A stretch of 64,000 nucleotides of DNA, taken from positions 1,488,001 through 1,552,000 of the forward strand of contig NZ_CP077970.1 in assembly GCF_024758505.1 (NCBI RefSeq). Reading direction: 5' to 3'. Below the pieces are notes generated by a model, which saw only the letters and a program-made list of their open reading frames with translations, was not told the DNA's origin and did no database searches. Source of the DNA: Bradyrhizobium arachidis (GTDB lineage Bacteria > Pseudomonadota > Alphaproteobacteria > Rhizobiales > Xanthobacteraceae). Positions 1 through 10,437 of this stretch are shown here, in pieces. The stretch's first letter is position 1, and every line of letters starts with the position of its first letter. Made by a program: the position numbers and the translations under genes.

Positions 1-1
1 T

Positions 2-582
2 GCGGCCCCAGCGGCTTCTGCCCGGGCGCCGAAGCCGATCGCCGCAACGCCCGCTGCGGCGCCGTCACCGTCAACCAGCGCCCCGTCTTCCCAGAAGACC
101 GCCAAGGAGTGATGGCCGAGTGGCGAGCCGATAAGGCGGGCTTTCAAGCCCGTGGCCTCACCGAAAAGGCCTACGTCGAGCAGTGCAGGGCCAGCAGCAC
201 CATGCCGAGTGCGACCGCTCCCGAACCCAAGCCAACTTCCACGGCGCCCCCGCCAAGCCGGCCGGCACCAACCGCCACGCAAGCTGCGCCAGCTCCTGCG
301 CAGCAAAGGCCGGCTCCCACTACGACTGCGGCACCTGCGCCGGTCCCACAAACCTCCGCGCCGAAAGACAACGCAACGCTGGAGGCTGGGCAGTTTGCAG
401 ATGAAGCTTCCGCAAAAGCCCGCTGCCCGACTGACACTGTCGTGTGGGTCAACCTGCCGTCGAAGGTCTATCACTTCGCGGGAACGAAGAGCTACGGCAC
501 CACGAAGCGCGGCGCCTACATGTGCGAGAAAGAAGCAGTCGCGGCCGAAGATCGCGCGTCAAAAACTGAAAAACATCCCTAA
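2..582 (+). pseudogene. Ala/Pro-rich protein with C-terminal Cys domain, frameshifted and cut by the window edge
   Basis: From base 2 one frame reads an Ala/Pro-rich stretch ending SSQKTAKE and a TGA at 110-112. The next frame starts at the overlapping ATG (112) with MAEWRADKAGFQARG and runs to 582. Together they match the layout I remember for a rhizobial family: a Pro/Ala linker, a QKTAKEC..EW-type segment, a second low-complexity linker, and a C-terminal domain with ARCPTDTVVWVN and a GAYMCEKEA cysteine. One base appears lost at the TGATG junction, where a Cys codon would fit. Function unknown. The alternative, two coupled genes, is less likely because the conserved segment spans the junction. 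The 5' end lies outside the window. Confidence 0.55.
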
Positions 583-621
583 CGTAAACCCCAGCGGGTC
601 TTGCATGAGGAGGCGTCCAGC

Positions 622-966
622 ATGTTCCGATTCGCCATCCTGATCACGGCTTCTCTCGCTGGCGCCACCTGCGCGACGGCGGAGATCATCGACGTAAAAT
701 ATTTCGGTAAGCTAGATCTTACGCCGTTCGCCTGCACCGATATCTCACGGAGCAGTTTCATCAACCGAGCATGCTATGACAAATCCCAGCACTTCATGAT
801 CGTACAACTGAGATCGGTCTACTATCCCTATTGCGAGATGCCTGCGGCGACATTCGAGGCCTTTTTGGCTGCACCCTCGATGGGACAATACTACAACGCC
901 AACATCAAGGGCTCTGGCTCGGACGGTCCTTTTGACTGTCGTACCCATCGCGCTCCCAATTATTAA
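622..966 (+). CDS. Small secreted KTSC-domain-like protein
   Basis: A 114-residue protein starting at ATG 622, preceded by a good purine-rich ribosome site (GGAGG, about 610). The first 20 or so residues look like a cleavable signal peptide (MFRFAILITASLAGATCATA), so the product is probably periplasmic. The rest resembles the KTSC domain: an aromatic/Cys core (YYPYCEMP), then FEAFLAAPSMGQYYNANIKG. Four Cys residues in the mature part could form disulfides. The biochemical role of this domain is not established. It lies 39 bases downstream of the broken Ala/Pro-rich gene on the same strand. A TTG at 601 in frame is a poorer start because it would bury the signal peptide. Confidence 0.6.
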   Translation: MFRFAILITASLAGATCATAEIIDVKYFGKLDLTPFACTDISRSSFINRACYDKSQHFMIVQLRSVYYPYCEMPAATFEAFLAAPSMGQYYNANIKGSGSDGPFDCRTHRAPNY

Positions 967-1045
967 GTCCGCGGCCAGCCTCAGGATTCAAGTTAACCCA
1001 TCAATACCCAATACACTAGACGCCGCGACCAAGTACGGAAACGCA

Positions 1046-2259
1046 ATGCCGAAATGCATATTTTGCCAGAATGAACTTACACAGGACACAACGCCCGAGC
1101 ACGTCCTCCTGAACGCTCTGGGCGGTCGCATGACGACCAAGAGGGCTATCTGTTCAGACCACAACAACCATTTGGTGGCACAATCGATAAGGCGCTCGCA
1201 GCGCAAGTCGAAGTCATTCGCAACCACCTCCAGCTTCAATCCGGCACCAAGAAGCCGCCGGCGCCGCTCAAAAACCTCGTCTCCGGTTCGGAAAAAGTCA
1301 GCATCGGCAGCGATGGTACTCCTCGGCTGGAGGTTCCTCCGTTTGAAACGGTCGAACTACCGGACGGGCGCTTCGACGTGAAAATTATGGTGCGCTCGGA
1401 GGAAGAACTTCATCGCATCCTGCCTCATATAGCCGCAAAGCTGAGCATTCCACTTGATCAACTTAAACAACAGGTACTGGGCGGTTCGGCCGCGATCATT
1501 GAACGCCGCCCGGAAACCGTAGGACACCAACTAGCGTTTGGCGGCGAAGACGCACTTCGCTCGATCACCAAGTCATGCCTTGTGTTGCTTGCGACCGAAG
1601 TCGGCTCCGATGCGCTAAAGGGGGGTGCCTTCGAAGACGCGCGGAACTTCGTGCTGAAAGGCTCCAGCGACTTCAACCGAATTCGCATTCACATGGATGC
1701 GCGCGATGTGCCTTGCGCGAGTAAACTGATGGTCGAGTACGGCGATCTCTTCAATCTTATCTACGTGAAGAGCGATGGCGCGGGCCGGGTGATCGGGCAT
1801 TTTACGCTCTACAATCTCGTGAGCTGGCGAATTGTTCTCGCCGAAACAGGCGAGGTGACCGATACCGCAATAGCGCTCGCTTCCAATCCGGTTACAAGCA
1901 AGTGGGACTGCAACATAGCCGGCCGGCACAATGTTGACTTCGGTTGGCTGGGCACTGTCGATGATGCCGATGTGCTGATAAGCGCTCGAGCTCGCCTGGA
2001 AAAGATCGCGCAACAATACATCTGCAATGCCCGCGAGCGGGAGTTTGGACGAATTGTGCAGGGTGTTTGTGAAAGGCGCGGCATCAAGGATGAAAACGAA
2101 CCGATTCCCGCCGACAAACTCGACGAGATAAATATCGAGCTGAGCGCAAGGGTCGCTGCGCATACGCTCGGATTGCCATATGAAGACAAGCTGACTGCGG
2201 AGCGGATGCGCCAGTTGCTGCGTCTCTCTGATGCTGTTCTGTCTAGCGAAACGCTCTGA
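1046..2259 (+). pseudogene. HNH-endonuclease-like gene, frameshifted near 1171
   Basis: ATG 1046 begins MPKCIFCQNEL, a CxxC zinc-knuckle start followed by TPEHVLLNALGGR and a Cys-Asp-His-Asn segment, the layout of HNH-type proteins. Near 1171 the frame is lost. The continuation, FGGTIDKALAAQVEVI, is open in the next frame from about 1174 and runs to 2259. One missing base explains the break, and the whole gene would be about 405 codons. The long C-terminal part (from ATG 1378) is all-new sequence to me and could still be translated as a 293-residue fragment. It sits 178 bases before a large SF2 helicase on the same strand, so the pair may once have formed a nuclease-helicase unit. Confidence 0.6.
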
Positions 2260-2437
2260 GTTGCCAAAGATGCGTGTTGGTGCACGACATTGCCGAATGT
2301 GTTCGGGTCCAGTCGCTAAACCTGGAAACGCGCGAAGGTTGCAGCCTTGGCGATCTAGGAGTGGATTCTGCAAACATAGAAATGAGGGGCGGGCCAAAAG
2401 GAGGTGAGCCGCGGCCACGTAGTGGGGGATGTAGAAA

Positions 2438-5400
2438 ATGGGGTTGTTTGAGGACTGGCGTGGCACCATCATGTTGCCACCTCTGCCAGAGTTGCGCCAA
2501 AAAGCCGGGCGCTTCACGGTCCGCCAAGTGGTCTTCCGAGGGGCAACCACGCGCGCCCGAATCTATCCGTCGCAAGTCACAATGCATGACGTCATTCGCA
2601 CTGAGCTCAATCCGCCCTACGACGAGTTGCTCCTCCGGCACAAAGGCGCGAAGCGGCGGTCGAGTAGCTTGCCGGTTGTCACATCCCTCGAAAAATTCGA
2701 TCGAGTCAATCCGCCAGCGTCCCTAACGTTGCATTGGGACCAGGCGGATATCCTCTTCGACCGCGTCAATACACCAGGAAAGCTGCTTGACACCTGGGCT
2801 CATCAGTTCAGCTTCCGGCTGGAGGGAGACAACGACGAGCCGGGGCTCCGCCTCCCTCAGATCGGCGCGCTTCATGCCATCGCCGCGCACTTTGCCGTGG
2901 GAGAGAAATTCGAGCCCGCGACGGTCGTTCTCCCAACGGGAACTGGAAAGACAGAGACCATGTTGGCGGCCCAGGTCTACCTTCGTCCTGAGCGTACACT
3001 GGTCCTGGTCTCTGGAGTCCCGCTCCGGGACCAAATCGAGGACAAGTTTCTGTCGCTCGGCTATCTGCCAAGGACGCTGGCGATTCCCCCCGAACTGGCC
3101 GGCCCACGCGTTGTTGTCATTTCCGGTGGCATTCGCAGCGCGGCCGAAGCTGGGGCGCTCCTCGAGCAAGCGAACGTGTTCATCGCGCTTCCGAACTCGC
3201 TCGATGCTTCTCATCCCGAAGCCATCGCCGCTCTCGCGCTAGGTTGCTCGCACCTTTTCGTTGATGAGGCCCACCACATCACGGCGAATACCTGGCGGTC
3301 CGTGCGCGATCGCTTCGACACCAAACGAGTTATCCAATTTACGGCAACGCCGTTTCGGCGGGACGAGAAGCGCGTCGATGGCAAGATCATTTTCAATTAT
3401 AAGCTCGGCGACGCGCAGCGCGCGGGTTACTACAAGAAGATCCGGCTACGAACCGTCGAAGAGTACGGCGCCCAGGGTGCCCGCGACCTAGCCGTTGCCA
3501 GCTCCGCTGTTGCGGCTCTACGCAGTGATCTGGAATCAAACCGCGACCACATTTTGCTCGCCCGCACTGAAATTCAAGCACGAGCTGACGCTCTCGCCTC
3601 GGTGTACGAGCACATCGCGTCAGACCTTTATCCGGTGAAGGTCTACTCCGATCGCCCCGACAGTCAAAACCGCGTGGCACTGGAGGCGCTCAGGAACCGA
3701 CGCGCTACGGGTTCGCGGATTGTCATCTGCGTGAACATGCTCGGCGAAGGTTTTGACTTCCCGCAGCTGAAAGTCGCCGCGCTGCACGACACCCACAAAT
3801 CACTGGCAATCACTCTGCAATTTGTTGGGCGCTTTACACGCAAGGGTCCGACGGACGTCGGGGACGCGACGGTCATCACAAATATTGCCGACCCCCAAGC
3901 CGAGCGGAAACTCGCCGGCCTGTATGCTGAGGGCGCTGATTGGGACCAACTCATTCGCCGCCTCAGCGAAGAACGCATCGCCGACGAGCTACAGCTTCAG
4001 GAGGTTATCGAGCGGTTGAAACGGAGCGGCAATCTCGCCGCGCAGCTCTCGCTATGGAATCTTCGGCCTGCTATCTCCGCTCAGTTCTACAAGACCCAAT
4101 GCCAAGACTGGGCGCCACTTGAGTATGCAAAGGTGCTCCCCCGCGACGCCGAGACTTGGTATGCGCTCGACGAACAAGACAAGCTTCTCGTCGCTGTCGT
4201 CGCTCATGCCGAAGAGGTCAAATGGGGCGACTACCAGAATATCACAAACAACCTCTACGACCTCGTCATTGCCCGATGGGACACGGACCGGAGGGTTCTT
4301 TCGCTCTACGCGAGCGACTACACGCGGATGCGTACGGAGCAAATTGCAAAAGCGATTGCCGGAGAAGAAGCGGAGCTCTTCGGCGGTGATGCCATATTCA
4401 ATATCCTCAATGGCGTCGAGCTTCCATTGGTCAAAAACCTCGGCTCCCGCCGTGTCGGCGCTATTAGTTTCACAACCTACTTCGGCGCGAACGTTACCGA
4501 GGGACTGAGCCACATCGATAAGTCAGAGGCCGAACTAAACAACATCGCCTGTGTAGGCTACGAAGATGGTGAGCGTGTGTTGTGGGGTGGTGCTAAACGC
4601 AAAGGCAAGATCTGGCAACAGCGCAAATCGGGCTCCATTGCCGATTGGGCCGAGTGGACGAGATCCACGTGGGACAAGGTCACCTCGGACGACGACGACG
4701 TCACCAACATCATAAAAGGGTTCCTTCGCCCGCAAAAGCTGGTCGCGCCGCACCCGGCTCACGCTATCTCTGCCGAATGGAGTGAGCAAGCGCAGCTCAG
4801 CCTGGCCGAGCGTCAACTTGTACTTTTTGATACGGTTGAAAAACAGCTCTTCGAGGTCGATGTCGGCATCGAATCGGTCGATGACGACGGCACGGTGTGC
4901 GTCGGCTTTGAGGCCGATGGCTTCAAGTCCGTCTATGGTCTTGCAATCTCGCCAGCGTTCACGGGTGGCTACGCCTACCAGCACAAGTCCGGACCAAGGG
5001 TCTCGTTCCAGAGGGTTGCTAAGGTTGCGGAGCCGCTAGATCAATATCTCCAGCGAGATCCCGTCATCATCCGCTACGCGGATGGGACTCATTCCTACAA
5101 CTGCTATCACATTCCCACCAAGCTGCAGGCAGGTCTCTATCCCAGAGATCAGCTAGAGGTGTGGGATTTCTCTGGCATTCCCCTCAATAGCGAGTCGATG
5201 GGAAAGACCGGCGACACTCGAACCATACAGTACCGAGCCTTCGAGCGCGTTCATGACGAATACAGTCTAATCCTAAACGACGATGGCCCCGGTGAGGCGG
5301 GCGACCTCGTGTGTTTCAAGGACGTCGACGAAAATACGATCAAGCTAACACTTGTCCACTGCAAAGGCGCGATTGGCGCTCGGGTGTCTGGCCTTATAGA

Positions 5401-5734
5401 AAATTTTTACGTCGTTTGTGGCCAGGCGCAGAAGTGCATCTCGACGAAGCACAAAGGTATCGCAAAGCTGATTGGCGTCCTCCAGCGGCGCGAGCGGCTT
5501 TGGGCCGTAAACGGTAGCACGAGGTTCTTAAAGGGGGGCAATCGCGAAATGGCGTATTTCCGTGAGAAGGCTCGCAAGTCGAAGGTCGAATTCGAGGTCA
5601 TTCTCGTGCAACCCGGCGCAAACGCGGAGATAGTAAGCGACGACATCTTGCGTCTCATCGCGACCACCGAATTGTTCCTCAAGAAGACCACGGAAGCGAC
5701 GTTCCGCGTGATCGTGAACGCCGCGCAGCCTTAG
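2438..5734 (+). CDS. Large SF2 DEAD/DEAH-box helicase family protein
   Basis: A 1098-residue protein. Motif I PTGTGKT is at residues 166-172, the DEAH box (VDEAHH) at 275-280 and motif III-like FTATPFRRD at 301-309. A C-terminal helicase lobe follows with VICVNMLGEGFDFPQ and a motif VI-like QFVGRFTRKG. The 600 residues after the helicase core are not a domain I recognise. All core motifs look intact, so it should hydrolyse ATP and translocate on nucleic acid. ATG 2438 has a GGGGGA ribosome site at suitable distance. It follows the broken HNH gene, which suggests a restriction or defence role, but that is inference. No methylase lies nearby. Confidence 0.75.
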   Translation: MGLFEDWRGTIMLPPLPELRQKAGRFTVRQVVFRGATTRARIYPSQVTMHDVIRTELNPPYDELLLRHKGAKRRSSSLPVVTSLEKFDRVNPPASLTLHWDQADILFDRVNTPGKLLDTWAHQFSFRLEGDNDEPGLRLPQIGALHAIAAHFAVGEKFEPATVVLPTGTGKTETMLAAQVYLRPERTLVLVSGVPLRDQIEDKFLSLGYLPRTLAIPPELAGPRVVVISGGIRSAAEAGALLEQANVFIALPNSLDASHPEAIAALALGCSHLFVDEAHHITANTWRSVRDRFDTKRVIQFTATPFRRDEKRVDGKIIFNYKLGDAQRAGYYKKIRLRTVEEYGAQGARDLAVASSAVAALRSDLESNRDHILLARTEIQARADALASVYEHIASDLYPVKVYSDRPDSQNRVALEALRNRRATGSRIVICVNMLGEGFDFPQLKVAALHDTHKSLAITLQFVGRFTRKGPTDVGDATVITNIADPQAERKLAGLYAEGADWDQLIRRLSEERIADELQLQEVIERLKRSGNLAAQLSLWNLRPAISAQFYKTQCQDWAPLEYAKVLPRDAETWYALDEQDKLLVAVVAHAEEVKWGDYQNITNNLYDLVIARWDTDRRVLSLYASDYTRMRTEQIAKAIAGEEAELFGGDAIFNILNGVELPLVKNLGSRRVGAISFTTYFGANVTEGLSHIDKSEAELNNIACVGYEDGERVLWGGAKRKGKIWQQRKSGSIADWAEWTRSTWDKVTSDDDDVTNIIKGFLRPQKLVAPHPAHAISAEWSEQAQLSLAERQLVLFDTVEKQLFEVDVGIESVDDDGTVCVGFEADGFKSVYGLAISPAFTGGYAYQHKSGPRVSFQRVAKVAEPLDQYLQRDPVIIRYADGTHSYNCYHIPTKLQAGLYPRDQLEVWDFSGIPLNSESMGKTGDTRTIQYRAFERVHDEYSLILNDDGPGEAGDLVCFKDVDENTIKLTLVHCKGAIGARVSGLIENFYVVCGQAQKCISTKHKGIAKLIGVLQRRERLWAVNGSTRFLKGGNREMAYFREKARKSKVEFEVILVQPGANAEIVSDDILRLIATTELFLKKTTEATFRVIVNAAQP

Positions 5735-5775
5735 AGGACGTTGCGGCTCCATCCGTACTCGATCGTCTGGCGGGC

Positions 5776-5965
5776 CTAACAAGCGCGCTCGCCGGGCGCC
5801 TCGACTGCATCAAGGAAGGCGGACATTCGGGCGGTTGGCAAGAATGCAACAACCTGTTGCACAAATCCGCCATTCGGCCACCCCTCCACGAAGGTGCGCT
5901 TATATTCTAGGTTTCGGGCGGACAGCCTGGTCATTTGGGGGAAGGCTTGGCCAAGGTCTTGCCGC
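5776..5965 (-). pseudogene. Fragment of a DUF1016 (YhcG-like) PD-(D/E)XK protein
   Basis: The minus strand encodes DLGQAFPQMTRLSARNLEYK followed by RTFVEGWPNGGFVQQVVAFLP. This matches the N-terminal DUF1016 signature as I remember it (D..FPGMRGFS.RNL.YMR.FAE.WP). Only about 60 codons are recognisable and the nuclease domain is absent. The sequence on either side does not continue the family. It is a remnant of a gene class often found in defence islands. Confidence 0.5.
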
Positions 5966-6760
5966 ACGATACAGCTCGACATCGTGCGCCGTCCCGTTCT
6001 GCGAGTCAGCTTAGCATGTTTCTCGACGCCCCCTTGCCTCGAGGCGTCCAACCATTCCATGACGTAACAGTGGTCCAACCAGTGGTGGTCACGAATGAGC
6101 ACCCGCGACCGGATTCTAAGTGGCGTCCGTACGTCGGTGCTAACGATGGAGGCTCCAATGGTGCTTGGGCAGCTCCGATTTGAATCGATCGATCCAACGT
6201 GGGAGGCCACAAGGCCGATTAAAGTGTGGTGGGGGAAGGGGGCTGGTTCTTATGGGGCACAGGTTCTCCACCGGCGCAGCGACAGCCTGCTGCGCGTCGT
6301 CGTGCATCATCTGCGCGCCTCCGGCACCGAGCGACATCTTGGTGCTGTCTACCATCTGTTGGCAGCAGGGCAGGCGATTCTCGTCCTCCTACAGAGGGCC
6401 ACGATGACGAGGCGCGCAGCGCGATCAAGGAAATTGCGCAGGCCAGGGAAAGTTTACCGGGAGGCCAGCTCCCAGCTGCTGAATTTGGATGGAGCGCATC
6501 TTCGCGACGAAGTCATCCGGTGCTAGCCTCTGTGATAGTAAGGCAACGCCGTGAACTGATCGCCGGCCAAGTCGCACGAGCGCTCGGTGCGATCTCTGGC
6601 GGGGTGGTTTCATATTGGATGCTGATAGAACGTGGTCTGGCGCGGAAGGCGCCGCCAATCGATTGTGGTATTATATTGTGGTAGTCGTAAGACTGTTTGC
6701 CGCCGTTTGCAGGTCATGCGAAGGTCAATCCGGGAGCTGGACGGGCGTTGAAGCGCCTGG
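5966..6760. other. No gene recognised
   Basis: About 800 bases with short open frames on both strands, none matching a family I know. One plus-strand frame (6095-6526) and its antisense frames are probably overlapping shadows. This looks like eroded DNA between the DUF1016 scrap and the TerB cassette and may hold the lost 5' part of an older operon. Confidence 0.4.
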
Positions 6761-6763
6761 TTG

Positions 6764-9121
6764 ATGGTTGGCATGGGTTGGCGGCGGGGAAAATCTACAC
6801 AAGGCGGCGAAGCCCTGATGCTCGTTCTGGGGGCGGTGATCGCTGCTGTGGTCGCCATCTACCATTTCGTCGTTGAGAACGCGCTCGTCCTCGGAACGAT
6901 CGCAATCGTCTGCGGCGGCATCTATCTCATTATTCGCGCGATCTTCAGAGTAGGACCGCGAAGAGGGCCAGCCGAGGTGCCCGCACGCGGGCCTGAATTC
7001 GAGATCAATATCTCCCCATTGTCGGCCAAAACAAATCCTTCTCGCCAGAACAGTGCATTGGCCCGATGGATCCGCGCAGACGAGCGGGTGAAGCTCGGAA
7101 ACGTCGAGATTGGGGGAGGCCTTTTCTACCTTGGAGATGGCGTCGCTGTGCCCGGCGGTGTGACCGCGTAATACGCGATCAATCCCAATTTATCTGCTCA
7201 AGCTCTACGTGCGGATATCGACGGGAACTCGATGCCATATTGGCCTTCCTATGCGGATATGTCTCCCGCGGCCCGTCGGGCGTTCCTCGATTGGATGCTC
7301 GGAGGCAGGTGCGACCCGGCTTATGGAATTGGCCTCGTTTTCATCTTTTTCTATGGCCTTGAGCATCGCATGTTCGTTGAGCAGGGTGATGACGCTGCAT
7401 CGTTGGTCGACGAGGTAAAAAGGCTATTGGCAATCTACGGCGCGAATGGGTCGTTCCACCACTACGCCAATAATTTCCTCGAACTCGCCAATGCTCAACT
7501 TTCTGCCCGTATTGATTTGCCGCCTCCTTCACCAGAGCGCGCCGTTGGCTCCGAAATGGACCTTCCGACGCGGCTCTATCTAGGCGCTAAACTGGCTCGT
7601 TCGCCGATATTGTCGTCGGCAGATGACGCTCTGCGCTGGGTCTTGGCCATGCCGGATACTCATCTGAGAACACCGGCCGTGCGCTGCTTCGACGAATTCG
7701 TTGCGCTGTGGACCAAGCGCTTCGCTGAGCGATATCCGAACGGCCTCCCAGTAAAGACGCAGCAAAGGATATCCCTCCAATATCGCGCTGCCAGCGGTGC
7801 ATTCAACGTCGCAATTCACGGGCGGCACGAACAATATCCTGACGTATTAGGTCTGACCAAACAGCTCGATACCTTGCGAAACCTTGTTGAGGATTGCACG
7901 ACCGAACTGGATCCCTTCAGCCGCTTCGTGGGCCGTAAGCCAAATCTGCGCAACTCCATCGTGGCAAAGGGACTATTGCCCGCCGATATCTGGCAGCAAT
8001 CAGGTTCGCAGGCGATCGCGGACTTCCGCCGACAGGTCGGGACCGTATTGGGAACCCAGGGTCGTGGGAGCGCCACTGCTCAGCACATTTTCGAAATGGC
8101 AGGCTTTGAGGTTCAGGCCAATGGAAAGATCCCCGCCGCTTCTGCCGAAGGGCTGGGACGTGCGCTCGATGCGATCGACGTGGCAATCGAGCCGGACCTG
8201 AGATATGGCAGCAGCATTCCTCGTGCTGACGAGCAGGTGTTTGTTTTCAGGGCTGCGAATGGTGGACCCGTCGATCCTGCTCGGGCAACCTTTCGAGCCG
8301 CCAGAACCCAGGTCGAAGTGGCGGTTCTTGCAGCTGGCTCCGATGGAGACGCTTGCTATGAAGAGCTCCAGCGGACCATCAACAGAATCCGTGCCACGCC
8401 TGACCTGTCCGGTGTCGAGCAAGCTCGCCTGATTGCCTTCGCCGTCATAACCTTTAACAGTCCACCCAAACAGGCTCGCGTATTCCGTAAGCTCGCGGAA
8501 GTAGGGGAGGCAGAACGGCAGGCCATCGCGGACGCAGCTGTTGCCGTAGTAGGGGGCGACGGGAGTATCGACGTCGGTGAGGTTAAATTCCTGGAACGGC
8601 TGCACAGAACTCTCGGCCTTCCACGTGAGGCTGTCTATCAGAACCTTCATCAGGCAGCTGCAGAAAGGACAGATGAGCCAGTATCTATCAGCGAAGAAGC
8701 GCGGAGTGCAGGAATCCGCATCCCGAAGGAGCCGGCCAACTCGCCGTTTGAGCTTGGATCTGGCGAGGGCATAAATATTGACGCCGCCAAGCTTGCTCGG
8801 ACACTCCGGGAGACCGAGGCTGTATCTGCACTGTTGTCAGATATTTTCAGCGAAGAAACGGCGCCGACGCCCGAGCGCGAAGATAAGATCGCGCTGCAGG
8901 GATTGGACGGACCGCACAGTGAGCTTATACACCTGCTCGAACAATGTGGGTCAATGACCCGATCTGAGTTCGACCGCCACGCAAGGGACATGCGATTGCT
9001 CCCTGACGGAGCTATCGAGCGTATCAACGATTGGTCCTTTGAGTGTTTTGATGACGCATTGATTGAAGACGGCGAAGAGGTGGTGCTAGCCCCCATCTGC
9101 GCGGGCGCATCTCGGAAATGA
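6764..9121 (+). pseudogene. TerB-N/TerB/TerB-C protein gene with an in-frame stop
   Basis: First gene of the cassette. The first part (from ATG 6764; 6773 and 6821 also possible) has two hydrophobic segments (LVLGAVIAAVVAIYHF and LVLGTIAIVCGGIYLII). It then starts a TerB-N domain (WIRADERVKLGNVEIGGGLFY), but TAA at 7169-7171 stops it. The same frame continues directly with YAINPNLSAQALRADIDGNS and MPYWPSYADMSPAARRAFLDW, the rest of TerB-N. A TerB-like acidic helical domain follows (FRKLAEVGEAERQAIADAA), then a TerB-C-like end. Read through, it is about 785 codons. ATG 7232 could give a 629-residue protein lacking the membrane part. TerB modules are associated with membrane-linked stress or phage response. 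Confidence 0.7.
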
Positions 9122-9134
9122 AAGATAAGGCTGC

Positions 9135-10437
9135 ATGACCAAGAAGTCGATTAAGCCCCGAGAACGGGACACGATAATTCAAGCTCTATCCGCAGGCGTC
9201 GTCCCTCGTCTTGGCTTGCCACATATCCAGGTCGGTCGCGTAGGAGAAATCGGTGCGCTAGTGCGCGATATCGACAGGATCGCAGATGGCGGGGCCGCCG
9301 TGAGATTCGTAATCGGTGACTATGGTGCCGGAAAAACGTTCTTCGCGGGGGTTGTGCGTCTGATAGCCCTCGAGAAGCGTTGCGTGACAATGCATGCCGA
9401 TCTGTCTCCCAATCGGCGTATTCATGCCAGTAGTGGTCAGGCACGCGCGCTCTATGCGGAGGCCGTCAACAACCTGGCGACCCGCAACAAGCCGGAAGGA
9501 GGTGCGCTCCAAAGCATAACCGAACGTCTCGTCATGGATGCGGTGAAGGAGGCTGAGGAAAAGGGGGCGGCCGTCGAAAATGTCATCGATCGGAAGTTGG
9601 AGGCCGTCACTCAATTCGCGGGAGGTTACGACTTCGCCACAGTGCTGAAAGCCTATTGGGGAGTCCAATAATGCTGTAAAGGAAGCTGCCATCCGTTGGC
9701 TCCGCGCCGAGTATTCGACCAAGTCAGATGCAAGACGGGACCTTGGCGTCAGAAGCATCATCGACGACGAGAACGTCTATGAATCTCTCAAGTGTCTAGG
9801 CTGCCTCGTGCGACTTGCAGGCTATGCTGGCTTGTTGGTCATGTTTGATGAAATGGCCCATATCTACAAGCTCCAGAACGCTCAATCCCGAAAGCAGAAC
9901 TATGAGCAGCTTCTTGACATCGTGAACGATTCACTTCAGGGCACGACTTCAGGAATTGGTTTCGTCATGTGCGGTACGCCGGACTTCCTGCTGGACACAC
10001 GCCGAGGCGTATTCAGCTACGAGGCGTTGCAATCCAGGCTGGCCGAAAACAGTTTTGCGAGTGGTGGACTTGTTGATTTCTCGGGGCCGGTAATCCGTCT
10101 GCAAAGGCTGACTCCGGAAGACCTTCTGATCTTGCTCAGCAACATCCGGATGGTCTTCGCAAGCGGAGATCCCTCGAAGTTCCTGGTGCCCGACGACGCG
10201 TTGACTGCGTTCATGGAGTATTGCAACCGCAAGATCGGAGAGTCGTACTTCCAAACCCCGCGCTCGACTGTGAAAGCATTCGTGCAAATGCTCGCCGTCC
10301 TCGAACAGAACCCTGGTGCCAGGTGGCAAGAGCTTCTCGACCGCATCCCAATTGTTCCGGACGCCCCGGACGATGTGGAGGCAGCCGAAGAGAGTGGAGA
10401 CGGCGATGAACTCACCAGCCTCCGACTCAACCCTTGA
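9135..10437 (+). pseudogene. BrxD-like P-loop ATPase (DUF2791), frameshifted at a G run
   Basis: ATG 9135 lies 13 bases after the TerB gene. The first 178 residues hold a Walker A (GDYGAGKTFF) typical of BrxC/BrxD NTP-binding proteins. At TATTGGGGAGTCC (about 9655-9667) the frame ends at a TAA. One base fewer in the G run would join it to SNNAVKEAAIRWLRAEYS and on to 10437, including a Walker B-like LLVMFDEMAHIYK and a sensor-like GFVMCGTPDFL. The joined protein would be about 434 residues. In BREX-type operons such an ATPase partners a Lhr-like helicase, and that is the next gene here. The lesion is in a homopolymer, so sequencing error is possible. Confidence 0.7.

Noticed and set aside
1615..2550. 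Minus-strand 311-codon frame
   Set aside because: Shadow of the HNH-like C-terminal part and the helicase start; no motifs.
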